From: Serratia grimesii NBRC 13537
GTDB lineage: Bacteria; Pseudomonadota; Gammaproteobacteria; Enterobacterales; Enterobacteriaceae
Assembly (NCBI RefSeq): GCF_001590905.1
Contig: NZ_BCTT01000022.1
Span: forward strand, 1-35,458
Direction: 5' to 3'
DNA length: 35,458 nucleotides
Part shown: in pieces, positions 16,241-22,530 of the stretch
Numbering within the stretch: the first letter of the stretch is position 1
Layout: each line of letters starts with the position of its first letter
The notes under the pieces: model-generated
What the model saw: only the letters and a program-made list of their open reading frames with translations
Database searches by the model: none
Told to the model about the DNA's origin: nothing
Translations under genes and position numbers: made by a program

Positions 16241-16459
16241 TTAACTCACAGGAGCAGCCTGCGGCGCTGCGTCATCTTTAGGTTCGAGGAGTACCAGCTT
16301 GCCGGAAACGGAAATACCGGGCGTGATCATGATGTTCAGCCCCGGCTTGCCGTTGTGTGCGAAGGCCGCACCGACTTTCGTCCAGTACGTATTTTTTTCG
16401 CCGTTCTCGTCGGGCTGGGTTTCCTGCGTGACGTACACGTTATAGGTGGGTTTTCTCAT
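16241..16459 (-). CDS. 72-aa beta-rich protein of the tra leader
   Basis: A small protein starting at 16459 (AGGAGT upstream). The core TYWTKVGAAFAHNGKPG then LNIMITPGISVSGKLVLLEP resembles short plasmid/ICE proteins of the W-x-K-x-G-x-A-x3-H-x-x-G type, which are often annotated DUF736-like or as hypothetical. It is acidic, soluble, without signal peptide. Four bp separate it from the upstream 71-aa gene. Function unknown. Confidence 0.65.
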   Translation of the reverse strand: MRKPTYNVYVTQETQPDENGEKNTYWTKVGAAFAHNGKPGLNIMITPGISVSGKLVLLEPKDDAAPQAAPVS

Positions 16460-16463
16460 TGCA

Positions 16464-16679
16464 TTACTCCTTTTGTTTCTCTGCGAGTAGCTGCCGGAGC
16501 AGCTCGGTACGGGCTTGCTCACCAAATTCATCCATCAGGAACTGGAGAAAGGTGCTTGGCCGGATATTTGATTCAGACAGGTAGCTGATTTCACGGGCTT
16601 GCTTTGCTAACTCCTGATAGCGCTTTTGCCCGATGTAAATAACAGCCGTGCTTGATTTGCCTGGTACGCTTTTCGGCAT
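16464..16679 (-). CDS. 71-aa possible ribbon-helix-helix regulator
   Basis: Starts at ATG 16679 with AGGAGT 9 bp upstream (a longer frame to 16733 runs through the terminator and is rejected). STAVIYIGQKRYQELAKQA followed by RPSTFLQFLMDEFG has a beta-alpha-alpha layout compatible with a ribbon-helix-helix DNA-binding protein. It is the first gene after the terminator at 16698-16731. It could control the transfer promoter, but this is inference. Confidence 0.6.
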   Translation of the reverse strand: MPKSVPGKSSTAVIYIGQKRYQELAKQAREISYLSESNIRPSTFLQFLMDEFGEQARTELLRQLLAEKQKE

Positions 16680-16697
16680 GAGGTAAAAACTCCTATG

Positions 16698-16731
16698 AAA
16701 AAAGCACCGCAGCTTATGAAGCCTGCGGTGC
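16698..16731 (-). terminator. Strong intrinsic terminator between actX and the virB operon
   Basis: On the minus strand a 9-bp GC-rich stem (GCACCGCAG/CTGCGGTGC) is followed by TTTTTT. It would stop transcription 20 bp after actX, before all T4SS genes, unless polymerase is modified, for example by the ActX antiterminator. Confidence 0.85.
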
Positions 16732-16750
16732 AAGGGAGGTCAGATTGTGG

Positions 16751-17206
16751 TTAGTGGTATTGGTTCTGGAGTAGTTTTGAAAAGGCTACCTGGCGTTGGA
16801 GCGGAGACCTTATCAGAGAGAGTTCTTGAATTTTTGCCAGCAAGTCCGGGGCAATATTTCGACACTCGATAGCATCTTCATCAGGATTGAGCGCCATCAG
16901 ACGGGCGCATTCAATCGCTGTTATCACTGATTTGGGGACGGTGCAGGGTGTTGAACCGAAGCTGACAAAACCATGCGCGCCCGGAATTGATGTGATAGTC
17001 GATGTATGCGTTATGTTGACGTCAAAGCAGAGGAAAAGATAATTAGGAAACAGCACCTTCTCTTCCTGACGTACCGCCCGGCAATCCTTACGTGGCGTTA
17101 CTTTGATATAGCGGGGGCAAAACACCTCGACATCCAGTCCCTCGACTCTTCGGGTGATGCGTTCAACATCCTGATTGTTGCAGTATAAAACGTACCATTC
17201 ATACAT
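16751..17206 (-). CDS. actX: ActX, NusG/RfaH-type antiterminator
   Basis: A 151-aa protein of the NusG family: MYEWYVLYCNNQDVERI begins the NGN domain, with VEVFCPRYIKVTPRK and VLFPNYLFLCFD typical of RfaH-like specialised paralogs (RfaH: the YPGYLFV-type strand). Such proteins bind paused polymerase and suppress termination in long operons; ActX is the IncX-plasmid name. Start 17206 is chosen for its AGGGAGG site; the in-frame ATG upstream (17227) lacks one. It is the first gene of the minus-strand transfer operon and is followed directly by a strong terminator. Confidence 0.85.
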   Translation of the reverse strand: MYEWYVLYCNNQDVERITRRVEGLDVEVFCPRYIKVTPRKDCRAVRQEEKVLFPNYLFLCFDVNITHTSTITSIPGAHGFVSFGSTPCTVPKSVITAIECARLMALNPDEDAIECRNIAPDLLAKIQELSLIRSPLQRQVAFSKLLQNQYH

Positions 17207-17238
17207 AAGATCCTCCCTAATGGGCACAAGCCCCCATT

Positions 17239-17267
17239 TTCCGCCGTCCTAAGTTGGCGGAACTTAG
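17239..17267 (-). promoter_or_regulatory. Mutually exclusive leader hairpins before actX
   Basis: In the actX 5' leader CTAAGTT pairs with AACTTAG, and TTCCGCC pairs with GGCGGAA; the arms overlap, so only one hairpin can form at a time. This is the arrangement of a switching or pausing leader and could be the loading site for ActX itself. Confidence 0.45.
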
Positions 17268-17287
17268 AGCGCGTACTCATAGCTTAA

Positions 17288-17319
17288 CTGTATAAATTTA
17301 CACCTGGTATTTTATACAG
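17288..17319. promoter_or_regulatory. Inverted-repeat operator over Ptra
   Basis: CTGTATAAA (17288-17296) and TTTATACAG (17311-17319), perfect 9-bp arms 14 bp apart. The right arm covers the -10 box, so a bound dimer would block transcription. The divergent XRE protein is the obvious candidate. Confidence 0.65.
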
Positions 17320-17336
17320 CCACTTCGGGGTGTCAA
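17309..17336 (-). promoter_or_regulatory. Promoter of the transfer operon (Ptra)
   Basis: Minus strand: -35 TTGACA (17336-17331), 16-bp spacer, -10 TAAAAT (17314-17309). It is the best sigma70-like promoter in the window and lies about 100 bp upstream of actX. Confidence 0.8.
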
Positions 17337-17384
17337 CATCAAGAACTGCTAATGATAATAACATTAAATCATTCAAAATCAACC

Positions 17385-17413
17385 ATCACTCAATATCACA
17401 ACATTTGAGTGAT
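17385..17413. promoter_or_regulatory. Inverted-repeat operator before the XRE gene
   Basis: ATCACTCAA (17385-17393) and TTGAGTGAT (17405-17413), perfect 9-bp arms 44 bp upstream of the XRE start. Probable autoregulatory site; it differs in sequence from the repeat at 17288-17319. Confidence 0.55.
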
Positions 17414-17456
17414 TTGTGACTTGTAAGATGAGCCTTCCCAAAAGGGGGGGGTAAAT

Positions 17457-17816
17457 ATGGTGCCTAAGCGATTAAAAGAAGCCCGGAAAGCAGTAGGTCT
17501 ATCTCAAGAAAAATTATCAGAATTGATTGGAATTGAAGGGGTTAGCACTCGTTCCCGTCTATCAAGTTATGAGATAGGTCGAACCGAGCCGCCCTTTAGC
17601 TTGGTGCAGAAGATTGCAGATGTTTTGGGATATCCAGAGTATTATTTTTATACAGTGAATGATGTCACTGCAAAAATATTGCTGGAAATGCACAAGAATG
17701 GAAAACAGCCAACAAACGGAAGCATTGCTGACGAGGCGCGAAAAATGGCGGAACAACTTGATGACGCACGAAAACTGGTCGCCCAGCTTACAGAATGCCT
17801 GAAACATCGCCCGTAA
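17457..17816 (+). CDS. XRE-family transcriptional regulator
   Basis: A 119-aa protein with an amino-terminal helix-turn-helix (residues 4-60: RLKEARKAVGLSQEKLSELIG and RLSSYEIGRTEPPFSLVQKIADVLG) and a carboxyl coiled-coil-like helix (EARKMAEQLDDARKLVAQL) that probably dimerises. Transcribed away from the transfer operon with two operator-like repeats in the 250-bp gap, it is a likely repressor of conjugation. A run of G residues (about 17444-17451) provides the ribosome site. Confidence 0.85.
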   Translation: MVPKRLKEARKAVGLSQEKLSELIGIEGVSTRSRLSSYEIGRTEPPFSLVQKIADVLGYPEYYFYTVNDVTAKILLEMHKNGKQPTNGSIADEARKMAEQLDDARKLVAQLTECLKHRP

Positions 17817-17838
17817 CCCTGCCGCGCTTCGCTTGTCC

Positions 17839-17883
17839 AACCCCTGATTTCTACACAAAAAATTTGCGTAAAAATCAGGGGTT
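17839..17883 (+). terminator. Long-stem hairpin after the XRE gene
   Basis: Perfect 12-bp arms AACCCCTGATTT and AAATCAGGGGTT with a 21-base A-rich loop, 23 bp after the stop codon. Terminator-like but without a T run; it could also insulate the rep leader. From here to 18131 I see no gene, only the leader of the rep transcript. Confidence 0.45.
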
Positions 17884-18135
17884 ACGTGTTTTAAATAGAT
17901 AGGGTAACGATGGGAGGATGATCTATATTTATAGTCTCAATGTTATTGAGATTCATACAACTTTATGATTTTTGGTAATAAAATAGAGTGGTTTTTTGCG
18001 GGATCTTTGGCGAGATAATTGATCCTAATGTAACGTCGTGGTAATTTACCGACGTTTACAGTATTCATGCGGGTGGGACGTTCCCGGTAATAGCGTCCAG
18101 GGATGGGGTGAAGCGAAAGCTCAACCCCTGAATGC

Positions 18136-18210
18136 AAAAACCCCCTGAAATCTGCTTCAACTTGGCGGGAGAGACAGAGATCAGGGGGTCCAAAAGCAGG
18201 CGCTGGCCTG
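18136..18210 (-). ncRNA. Antisense copy-control RNA (RNAI/Inc RNA type)
   Basis: A minus-strand promoter (TTGTGT at 18244-18239, 16-bp spacer, TATAAT at 18222-18217) predicts a start near 18210. The RNA would cover the rep stem-loop and end at its own stem (TCAGGGGGT/ACCCCCTGA) followed by TTTTT at 18140-18136, giving about 75 nt. The loop carries the complement of the TTGGCG hexamer. This matches the Inc/RNAI antisense RNAs of IncI1, IncB and IncL/M plasmids, which block leader-peptide translation and pseudoknot formation. Confidence 0.8.
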
Positions 18211-18260
18211 TGAAGGATTATAGCAAATGCATAACCTAACACAACCCCTCAGACTCGCCA
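18140..18260 (+). promoter_or_regulatory. RepA leader stem-loop and pseudoknot
   Basis: In the rep mRNA, ACCCCCTGA (18140-18148) pairs with TCAGGGGGT (18181-18189), with a second TCTG/CAGA tier. The loop displays TTGGCG (18162-18167). CGCCA at 18256-18260, 15 bp before the repA start, can pair with it to form the activating pseudoknot established for IncI-complex and IncL/M replicons. Confidence 0.8.
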
Positions 18261-18283
18261 TAAGTGCGGGCGGGTGTGACTGA
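18227..18283 (+). CDS. RepA leader peptide (18 aa)
   Basis: ATG at 18227 with a strong GAAGGA site 9 bp upstream; 18 codons (MHNLTQPLRLAISAGGCD), stop TGA at 18281-18283. The frame overlaps the repA GTG start (18276) in another phase, and ribosomes pass over the CGCCA pseudoknot arm. In IncI1 and IncL/M the equivalent peptide (RepY/RepB) is translated to unfold a structure and allow re-initiation at rep. The ribosome site also lies over the antisense promoter's -10 box. Confidence 0.7.
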   Translation: MHNLTQPLRLAISAGGCD

Positions 18284-18977
18284 TAAGAGTCTCTCTCTCA
18301 AATCGTCCGTATCACCTACGGGCGTCGCAAAGCAAAGCCCCTGTTATAACGTTGCCTCGCGCAAGCGTCGCCGGTTCCTCAATCGGTGGATTAAGTCGCT
18401 GGCGACCGAAGCCGGGCGTATCAAAATCAAAAACGAACTTCGGCGCCGCATCCGGCACAACAAGTATTGGGTCAATGAAGCGAACAAGTTCGGGCTTGAG
18501 GCTCTTTGCGAGCTGATGTTGGCCATCCTTGACGATCTGGATTTAAGGGACTGGCAAACCATACATAACCTTGAAACGCTGGCCGAACGTGCCGGACTTG
18601 CGACGCGCAGTGATGCGGGTCACAAGTCTATTTCACGTGCCAGCCGGGGATGTGATCGCCTCTCCTGGCTCAATGCCATTATCTCAGAAAAAGCCCCCTT
18701 CAATCCTTATGATGCCCGTTGCGCCTGCAAGCACATCGAGGTTACAGAGGATTTCTTTGCCATTCTCGGCGTTCCGCTGAAACAGGTCTACCGGGAACGC
18801 GCCAGGCTACTTAAGGCCGACCCGAATGAAATCATATCCTCCGGGGATGTCCGGTTAATCGCTATCAAGGTTGAGAACTGGACGCGTAAAGCCGCTGCCG
18901 GGTTAGCCAGGATGAAAGCGAAGCGTGAAGTAGCTCGCCAGCGTAAACAGGAATACTACTCCCTAACCTTTGCCTGA
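18276..18977 (+). CDS. repA: RepA replication initiator (IncFII_repA family)
   Basis: A 233-aa initiator. The stretch LAERAGLATRSDAGHKSISRASRGCDRLSW closely follows the conserved GLATxSxAGKxSITRATRxLxxL segment of IncFII RepA1; basic helices follow (LARMKAKREVARQRKQEYYS) for DNA binding. It is shorter than R1/R100 RepA (about 285 aa). GTG 18276 is chosen because it sits 15 bp after the pseudoknot arm and just inside the leader-peptide end. GTG 18264 is only 3 bp from that arm. Combination with an IncI/L/M-type pseudoknot leader suggests that group, but the exact Inc type cannot be read from sequence here. Confidence 0.88.
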   Translation: MTDKSLSLKSSVSPTGVAKQSPCYNVASRKRRRFLNRWIKSLATEAGRIKIKNELRRRIRHNKYWVNEANKFGLEALCELMLAILDDLDLRDWQTIHNLETLAERAGLATRSDAGHKSISRASRGCDRLSWLNAIISEKAPFNPYDARCACKHIEVTEDFFAILGVPLKQVYRERARLLKADPNEIISSGDVRLIAIKVENWTRKAAAGLARMKAKREVARQRKQEYYSLTFA

Positions 18978-19010
18978 TCCCCGCCTACTACCGCTTTAGC
19001 TGGCGGGGAT
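18977..19010 (+). terminator. Hairpin at the repA 3' end
   Basis: ATCCCCGCC (18977-18985) pairs with GGCGGGGAT (19002-19010), 9 bp, starting at the last base of the stop codon. Probable end of the rep transcript; the T run is weak. The next 180 bp to 19194 show no gene. Confidence 0.5.
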
Positions 19011-19194
19011 TCTGCACGTCTGCAATAAACCTCAGTACAAAAAACAGCCTTAACGTACAATAATTTCCGAAATCCAAATCATCCCTCCTATCGGAATGAC
19101 GGATTTTTCGGCGGTTCCGGCGTAGCCCCCCACAACTGCTGTATAGCTTGTGGGTAAGTGATAATGAAGTGCAAACGATATGCCGCAATTACTC

Positions 19195-19451
19195 TTTTGG
19201 TTTATCTTTTAATTACTTACGTAATAAAAGATAAACCAAAAAAATATATATACCTTACTGTTATCCCCTTTAAAAAGTGGATAACCGAACAACATCGGCG
19301 CAAGCGCCTCAAAAGTAGCTCCCCACGCTAAAGCGCGGGGCATTTAGATCGGAATCGTGAGAGGGCTAACAGCTCGCCTGTTAGCCGTCGAGGGATTAGA
19401 CAAATCCGGCCACGCCGGATGCGTCAGCAAATATCGCTGAACGATTTGCTA
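19195..19451. other. Probable replication origin (oriV)
   Basis: Downstream of repA, where IncFII-family origins lie. It starts with a perfect 17-bp AT-rich inverted repeat (19195-19211 and 19225-19241), followed by an A/T tract and two DnaA-box-like sequences: TTATCCCCT at 19261 and, on the minus strand, TTATCCACT at 19284-19276 (8 of 9 matches to TTATCCACA). Then come serial hairpins: CCCCACGC/GCGCGGGG (about 19321-19340), GGCTAACAG/CTGTTAGCC (19364-19386), ATCCGGC/GCCGGAT (19404-19420) and AGCAAAT/ATTTGCT (about 19426-19451). From 19452 to 19702 only weak repeats and no gene are seen. Confidence 0.65.
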
Positions 19452-19702
19452 ACACGCTCGTAAGCGGCTCTGACGACCCGCTAACGCGGAGATACGCCCC
19501 AACTGCGGCTTCGCCTTGTTGTGACCACTCCGACCGCGCACAGAAGCCTCTGAGCCGCTTTTAGTGGGTATGGCTTTACAGGGTGAAGGGATGGATAGGC
19601 GATCCCTTTCGATCCCTCATTGGTATCGGCGGCTAACCCTCAGTGCTACCCGTCATTTCATCCTGCCGCCTTACATGCGCTGACGCGCATAAATCCCCGT
19701 TC

Positions 19703-19724
19703 CTCAGTGGAACGAAAACTCACG
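19703..19724 (+). repeat. Relic of a Tn3 terminal inverted repeat
   Basis: 22 bases beginning CTCAGTGGAACGAAAACTCA match the inner part of the 38-bp Tn3 terminal repeat (also retained in pBR322). The outer GGGG end and the final TTAAG are absent or changed, so this is a decayed end with no transposon attached. Confidence 0.6.
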
Positions 19725-19767
19725 CTAACAGGGTAGTAACCGGTAGCCGCGATAACTGCCAACAATA

Positions 19768-19819
19768 TTAGCTTACAGGTTAATTTTGCCTTGCCTGAAA
19801 TTAGCCTATAGGTTAATAT
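19768..19819 (+). promoter_or_regulatory. Toxin-antitoxin promoter with two operator copies
   Basis: TTAGCTTACAGGTTAAT (19768-19784) and TTAGCCTATAGGTTAAT (19801-19817) are near-identical and 33 bp (three helical turns) apart. A promoter TTGCCT (19791-19796), 17-bp spacer, TAATAT (19814-19819) is overlapped by the second copy, the usual layout for autorepression by an antitoxin. Confidence 0.7.
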
Positions 19820-19839
19820 TAATGGAAATGGGAGGTCAT

Positions 19840-20169
19840 ATGTTTAGCGTCGTTTATCACCCGGAAGCCAGGGAAGAAGCCACAGCATTACCCGTAAAAA
19901 TCAGGGTGAAGTTTGACCGTCTCATCGGCAAACTGGAGTATGACGCCCGATTACTGCGGGAGCCGGATACGAAGCCCCTGGGCGATGGACTGTTTGAGAT
20001 CCGCACGATGGGGACGGACATAGCCAGGGGCATCTGGGTATACCACAAAGGCAATACCATCATCATGCTCCGGGTTTTCATCAAGAAGTCACAGAAAACG
20101 CCAGCGAAAGAAATCGATCTCGCCAAAAAGCGGTTAGCGGAGGTACTTAATGAAACTGGTAAGTCATAA
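19840..20169 (+). CDS. higB: HigB/RelE-superfamily toxin
   Basis: A 109-aa basic protein of the phage-derived Gp49-like/HigB family: MFSVVYHPEAREEATALP, LIGKLEYDARLLREPDTKPLGDGLFEIR, then IWVYHKGNTIIMLRVFIKKSQKTPAKEI. These match the RelE-fold mRNA interferases that cut mRNA on the ribosome. ATG 19840 follows GGAGGT; an upstream extension to 19786 crosses the promoter. Toxin-first order and overlap with the antitoxin gene are typical of higBA. It should stabilise the plasmid. Confidence 0.88.
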   Translation: MFSVVYHPEAREEATALPVKIRVKFDRLIGKLEYDARLLREPDTKPLGDGLFEIRTMGTDIARGIWVYHKGNTIIMLRVFIKKSQKTPAKEIDLAKKRLAEVLNETGKS

Positions 20170-20431
20170 AGAACTGCATAACGAGTGGATGCAGGACGAT
20201 GAATATCGCGCTGCATGGCAGGAAGAAGAACGCAAGGAGAAGCTCAGAGAGCTACTTGCGGAATGGCGTAAACATGACAACCTGACAAAAGCGCAGGTTG
20301 CTGAACGCATGGGGGTTACACCTCCGGTTATTTCCCGCCTGGAAAACAACATCACCAAAGCCAGCATCGACACACTGACCCGCTACGCTCACGCCTGCGG
20401 CATCAAAAAACCTGTCATTGCCCTGTACTGA
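20150..20431 (+). CDS. higA: HigA-like XRE antitoxin
   Basis: A 93-aa protein overlapping the toxin end by 20 bp (GGAGGTACTTA before the ATG). The amino-terminal half is polar and acidic, as expected for the toxin-wrapping part; the carboxyl half is a helix-turn-helix (LTKAQVAERMGVTPPVISRLENN, residues about 42-64, then ASIDTLTRYAHACG). It neutralises the toxin and probably represses the operon through the paired operators at 19768-19817. Confidence 0.88.
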   Translation: MKLVSHKELHNEWMQDDEYRAAWQEEERKEKLRELLAEWRKHDNLTKAQVAERMGVTPPVISRLENNITKASIDTLTRYAHACGIKKPVIALY

Positions 20432-20435
20432 ACAA

Positions 20436-20460
20436 CCAGCCCTCCGGGGCTGGCCTTTTT
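20436..20460 (+). terminator. Terminator of the toxin-antitoxin operon
   Basis: CCAGCCC/GGGCTGG, a 7-bp stem with a 4-base loop, followed by CCTTTTT, five bases after the antitoxin stop codon. A clear intrinsic terminator. Confidence 0.85.
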
Positions 20461-20500
20461 GTTTCGGTCAGCCCCAAAATTTTTGTTAAAGCAAGTTTAA

Positions 20501-20537
20501 AATGTCACCTATTTCGCCAAAGTTGAAATGTCACTTC
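20501..20537 (+). mobile_element. ISNCY-like terminal repeat, left border of the accessory island
   Basis: AATGTCACCTATTTC, then a second ATGTCACTT at 20527. The opposite border at 33176-33209 reads, from outside in, AATGTCACTTTCTACCC with a second ATGTCACTT. The pair looks like the two ends of one IS family. No IS gene remains on this side. Confidence 0.55.
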
Positions 20538-21040
20538 TAAGCCAATCTTTTTATACATAATCTTTACATCTTCACCCGGTGACACGGTGCTAATTGGCCT
20601 GTAATGTTCAATGTGTGGCATGCAAGCCGCCGGTGACTTAGGCATAAGTTGCTGATGGGTCGAAAAGAATCTCCGAGACTGCCTTGTGGGCAAACTTGTC
20701 ATTGGCAGGGCCGATGGTGAGGGTTGAAGTTCGTTCTGGAAAGCTCGAAACGTGGGAACAATACCGGTTACGTAAACCACGAACTGTCCAAGGTCAGGGC
20801 AGTCTAAATACACCAGAGATTAAATATCTGGGCGCCCAGATCATATCAGAGCTAAAGCGATGAATATTGATCTGAACATTGAGATAAAAGTGGATGCAGC
20901 TCGAGTAATTTGGTCCATTACCGGCCTGGTTACTTGCATTGCGAAGTGCCTCGGCTATCTCTAAAAAAATCCTGGGTGGCCATATGACTGCCCAGGTACC
21001 CAATTTTTGCTTTCTTACTCATTTCCGAATCGCCCCTTAG
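20538..21040. other. Inter-element stretch without an identifiable gene
   Basis: About 500 bp between the IS end and the resolvase res site. No frame resembles a known protein. It contains GGGCGCCC palindromes near 20830, one short frame (20860-20964) and an imperfect CCTGGG/CCCAGG hairpin (about 20969-20998). The missing left end and tnpA of the Tn3-family element should have been here, so the segment probably records a deletion. Confidence 0.5.
20860..20964 (+). CDS. Possible 34-aa hydrophobic peptide
   Basis: ATG 20860 to TAA 20964: MNIDLNIEIKVDAARVIWSI followed by a hydrophobic stretch GLVTCIAKCLGYL. The ribosome site is weak (GAGCTAAAGCG), but an imperfect hairpin follows. It could be a real short membrane-associated peptide or chance. 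Confidence 0.25.
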   Translation: MNIDLNIEIKVDAARVIWSITGLVTCIAKCLGYL

Positions 21041-21150
21041 TCTCGAATATTATAAGTTTTGAGACCTTTTAAAGTGCGTGCTTACATGAGTATCAAAAAT
21101 CGTGTTTTATGCTTTATGATACTACGCAGTATCAGTATCGATTTGTGAGA
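21041..21150 (+). other. res site of the Tn3-family resolvase
   Basis: TCTCGAATATTATAAGTTTT followed by GAGA (21041-21064) is an inverted repeat centred on AATATTATAA, like res subsite I of Tn3/gamma-delta. A GATACT-ACGC-AGTATC repeat (about 21117-21132) closer to the gene fits an accessory subsite covering the tnpR promoter. Resolvase would act here and repress itself. Confidence 0.6.
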
Positions 21151-21155
21151 CCAAT

Positions 21156-21713
21156 ATGGCATTACTGGGATATGCAAGGGTATCAACGAGCCATCAGAAA
21201 CTGACGGCGCAGATCATGGAGCTGAAATCTTCAGGCGTCAGAGATGACCGGATTTTTACTGACATGATGTCGGGCGCCACGGACGAACGTGAAGGGTTAC
21301 AACGGCTGCTTGCCCGTGCCGAAAAAGATGACATTATCATGTGTACCAAAATGGACCGGCTTGGCCGCAACACAGCGGATATGATCCACATTGTTGATGC
21401 CTGCTATAAAAAGGGAATAGCCATCCGGTTTCTGGAGAATGGACTGAGTACTGAAGGCACGATGGGTAAAATGGTCATTCAGATCCTTGCTGCCGTTGCT
21501 GAAGCTGAGCGGGAGCGGATCCTGGAGCGCACAAACGAAGGCCGGGTCATCGCCATGGCGGCAGGCGTCAGGTTTGGACGGAAACCTCATCACAAATCGG
21601 CCGCCGCACTGGAGCTTATCCGGCACGAAACGCCCATTAAACTGGTGATGGAGAAAACCGGCATATCCAGGGCCACCTATTTCAGGTTAAAAAAACTGGG
21701 CCCAGGCAGTTAA
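21156..21713 (+). CDS. tnpR: Serine resolvase TnpR (Tn3 family)
   Basis: A 185-aa small serine recombinase: catalytic Ser10 in GYARVSTSHQ, then DRIFTDMMSGAT, conserved CTKMDRLGRN and the E-helix MVIQILAAVAEAERERILERT. The carboxyl helix-turn-helix is KLVMEKTGISRATYFRLK. It resolves cointegrates or plasmid dimers at the adjacent res site. No tnpA is present, so the transposon part is defective; the resolvase may still serve as a multimer resolution system. Confidence 0.92.
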   Translation: MALLGYARVSTSHQKLTAQIMELKSSGVRDDRIFTDMMSGATDEREGLQRLLARAEKDDIIMCTKMDRLGRNTADMIHIVDACYKKGIAIRFLENGLSTEGTMGKMVIQILAAVAEAERERILERTNEGRVIAMAAGVRFGRKPHHKSAAALELIRHETPIKLVMEKTGISRATYFRLKKLGPGS

Positions 21714-21844
21714 CCCGACGCAGGCAGCGATTTTTTCCTGTGCCGGAAAGGGTTTCGCGGTTGATGCTGATGATCCCCTGCTTAAAAACAGAGTTAACAT
21801 TGCCCACAATATTGCTGGTTTTGATGAGCCGTTAAAGGAGTTTT

Positions 21845-22177
21845 ATGAATGGATGGATGTATCTGGTGATTGCCGGCATAGCCGAAGTCTTTTATGCCGC
21901 GTCAATGCTCCGGACTGAGGGATTTACCCGGATCTACCCCAGTATTTTTTGCCTGACATTTATCGGTGTGAGCATGTACTTTTTGTCCCTGGCAACACGG
22001 ACTATTCCTGTAGGAACCGCTTATGCGGTCTGGGTCGGGATTGGTGCTTTAGGGACAGCAGCGTACGGAATAATTTACTTAAATGAAGATAAGGGCCTGT
22101 TACGCATTGCCTGTTTCGGACTGATTCTGGCGGGTATCATTGGCCTGAAAATTCTGGCAGGACACAAGCAGCTGTAG
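21845..22177 (+). CDS. SMR-family exporter, Gdx/SugE-like
   Basis: A 110-aa four-helix small multidrug-resistance protein. Glu14 (AGIAEVFYA) is the essential proton/substrate carboxylate. The motif TIPVGTAYAVWVGIGALG matches the SugE/Gdx subgroup, whose characterised members export guanidinium, more than EmrE. GTTAAAGGAG precedes the ATG. The 130 bp upstream show no recognisable guanidine riboswitch. Substrate remains uncertain (guanidinium or quaternary ammonium). Confidence 0.85.
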   Translation: MNGWMYLVIAGIAEVFYAASMLRTEGFTRIYPSIFCLTFIGVSMYFLSLATRTIPVGTAYAVWVGIGALGTAAYGIIYLNEDKGLLRIACFGLILAGIIGLKILAGHKQL

Positions 22178-22489
22178 GTTCTCATCCATAAACAGAACTC
22201 CGGGGGCATTCTGATTTTAGACATCAGCATGCCTCTCCCTTTCCCCTTTTTGAAATGGGACATTACCCGCTACATTAATAACAGGCGAGAGAACCGACAT
22301 AACCGGGGGCGGCCAGGAAAAGTTGCCATGATTGACAAAAAGACTGCTTTTTGTTTGTACCTGCATGATTAACGGTGCGAATTTTTTCGGCAAACTATAA
22401 ATGCGGGCACCAGTGTGATGATAAGCACCTGAATAAATGCCGACGGTAATGAAGGTGGCCCTGTTGATTAATAAGTTTGCAGGGAAATA
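22178..22489. other. Gap between the SMR gene and nhaA
   Basis: About 310 bp with no convincing gene; contains a CAAAAAG/CTTTTTG hairpin near 22335-22353. Nothing else is seen. Confidence 0.5.
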
Positions 22490-22515
22490 AAAATCCCCGT
22501 CATCACGGGGATTTT
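22490..22515 (-). terminator. Terminator after nhaA
   Basis: AAAATCCCCG/CGGGGATTTT with a 6-base loop, 16 bp beyond the nhaA stop; the A/T flanks make it usable from both directions. Confidence 0.85.
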
Positions 22516-22530
22516 CCGGACCCGAATGCG

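Noticed and set aside
17304-17319. LexA/SOS box over Ptra
   Set aside because: Has CTG-N10-CAG on the minus strand but CCAG instead of ACAG and several mismatches; it is better explained as part of the longer perfect inverted repeat.
18132-18239. 35-codon plus-strand frame (MQKPPEICFNLAGE...) as rep leader peptide
   Set aside because: Has no ribosome site and runs through stem-loop I; the 18-codon frame at 18227 has a strong site and overlaps repA as known systems require.
17943-18242. 99-codon minus-strand frame across the rep leader
   Set aside because: Lies over the antisense RNA and stem-loop; composition reflects the structured leader.
20505-20813. 102-codon minus-strand frame next to the left IS end as the missing transposase 3' half
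   Set aside because: Its translation shows no DDE motif or resemblance to the carboxyl part of ISNCY transposases.
21717-21844. Guanidine riboswitch before the SMR gene
   Set aside because: I could not identify the paired ACGR-loop hairpins or the conserved ykkC core in this gap.
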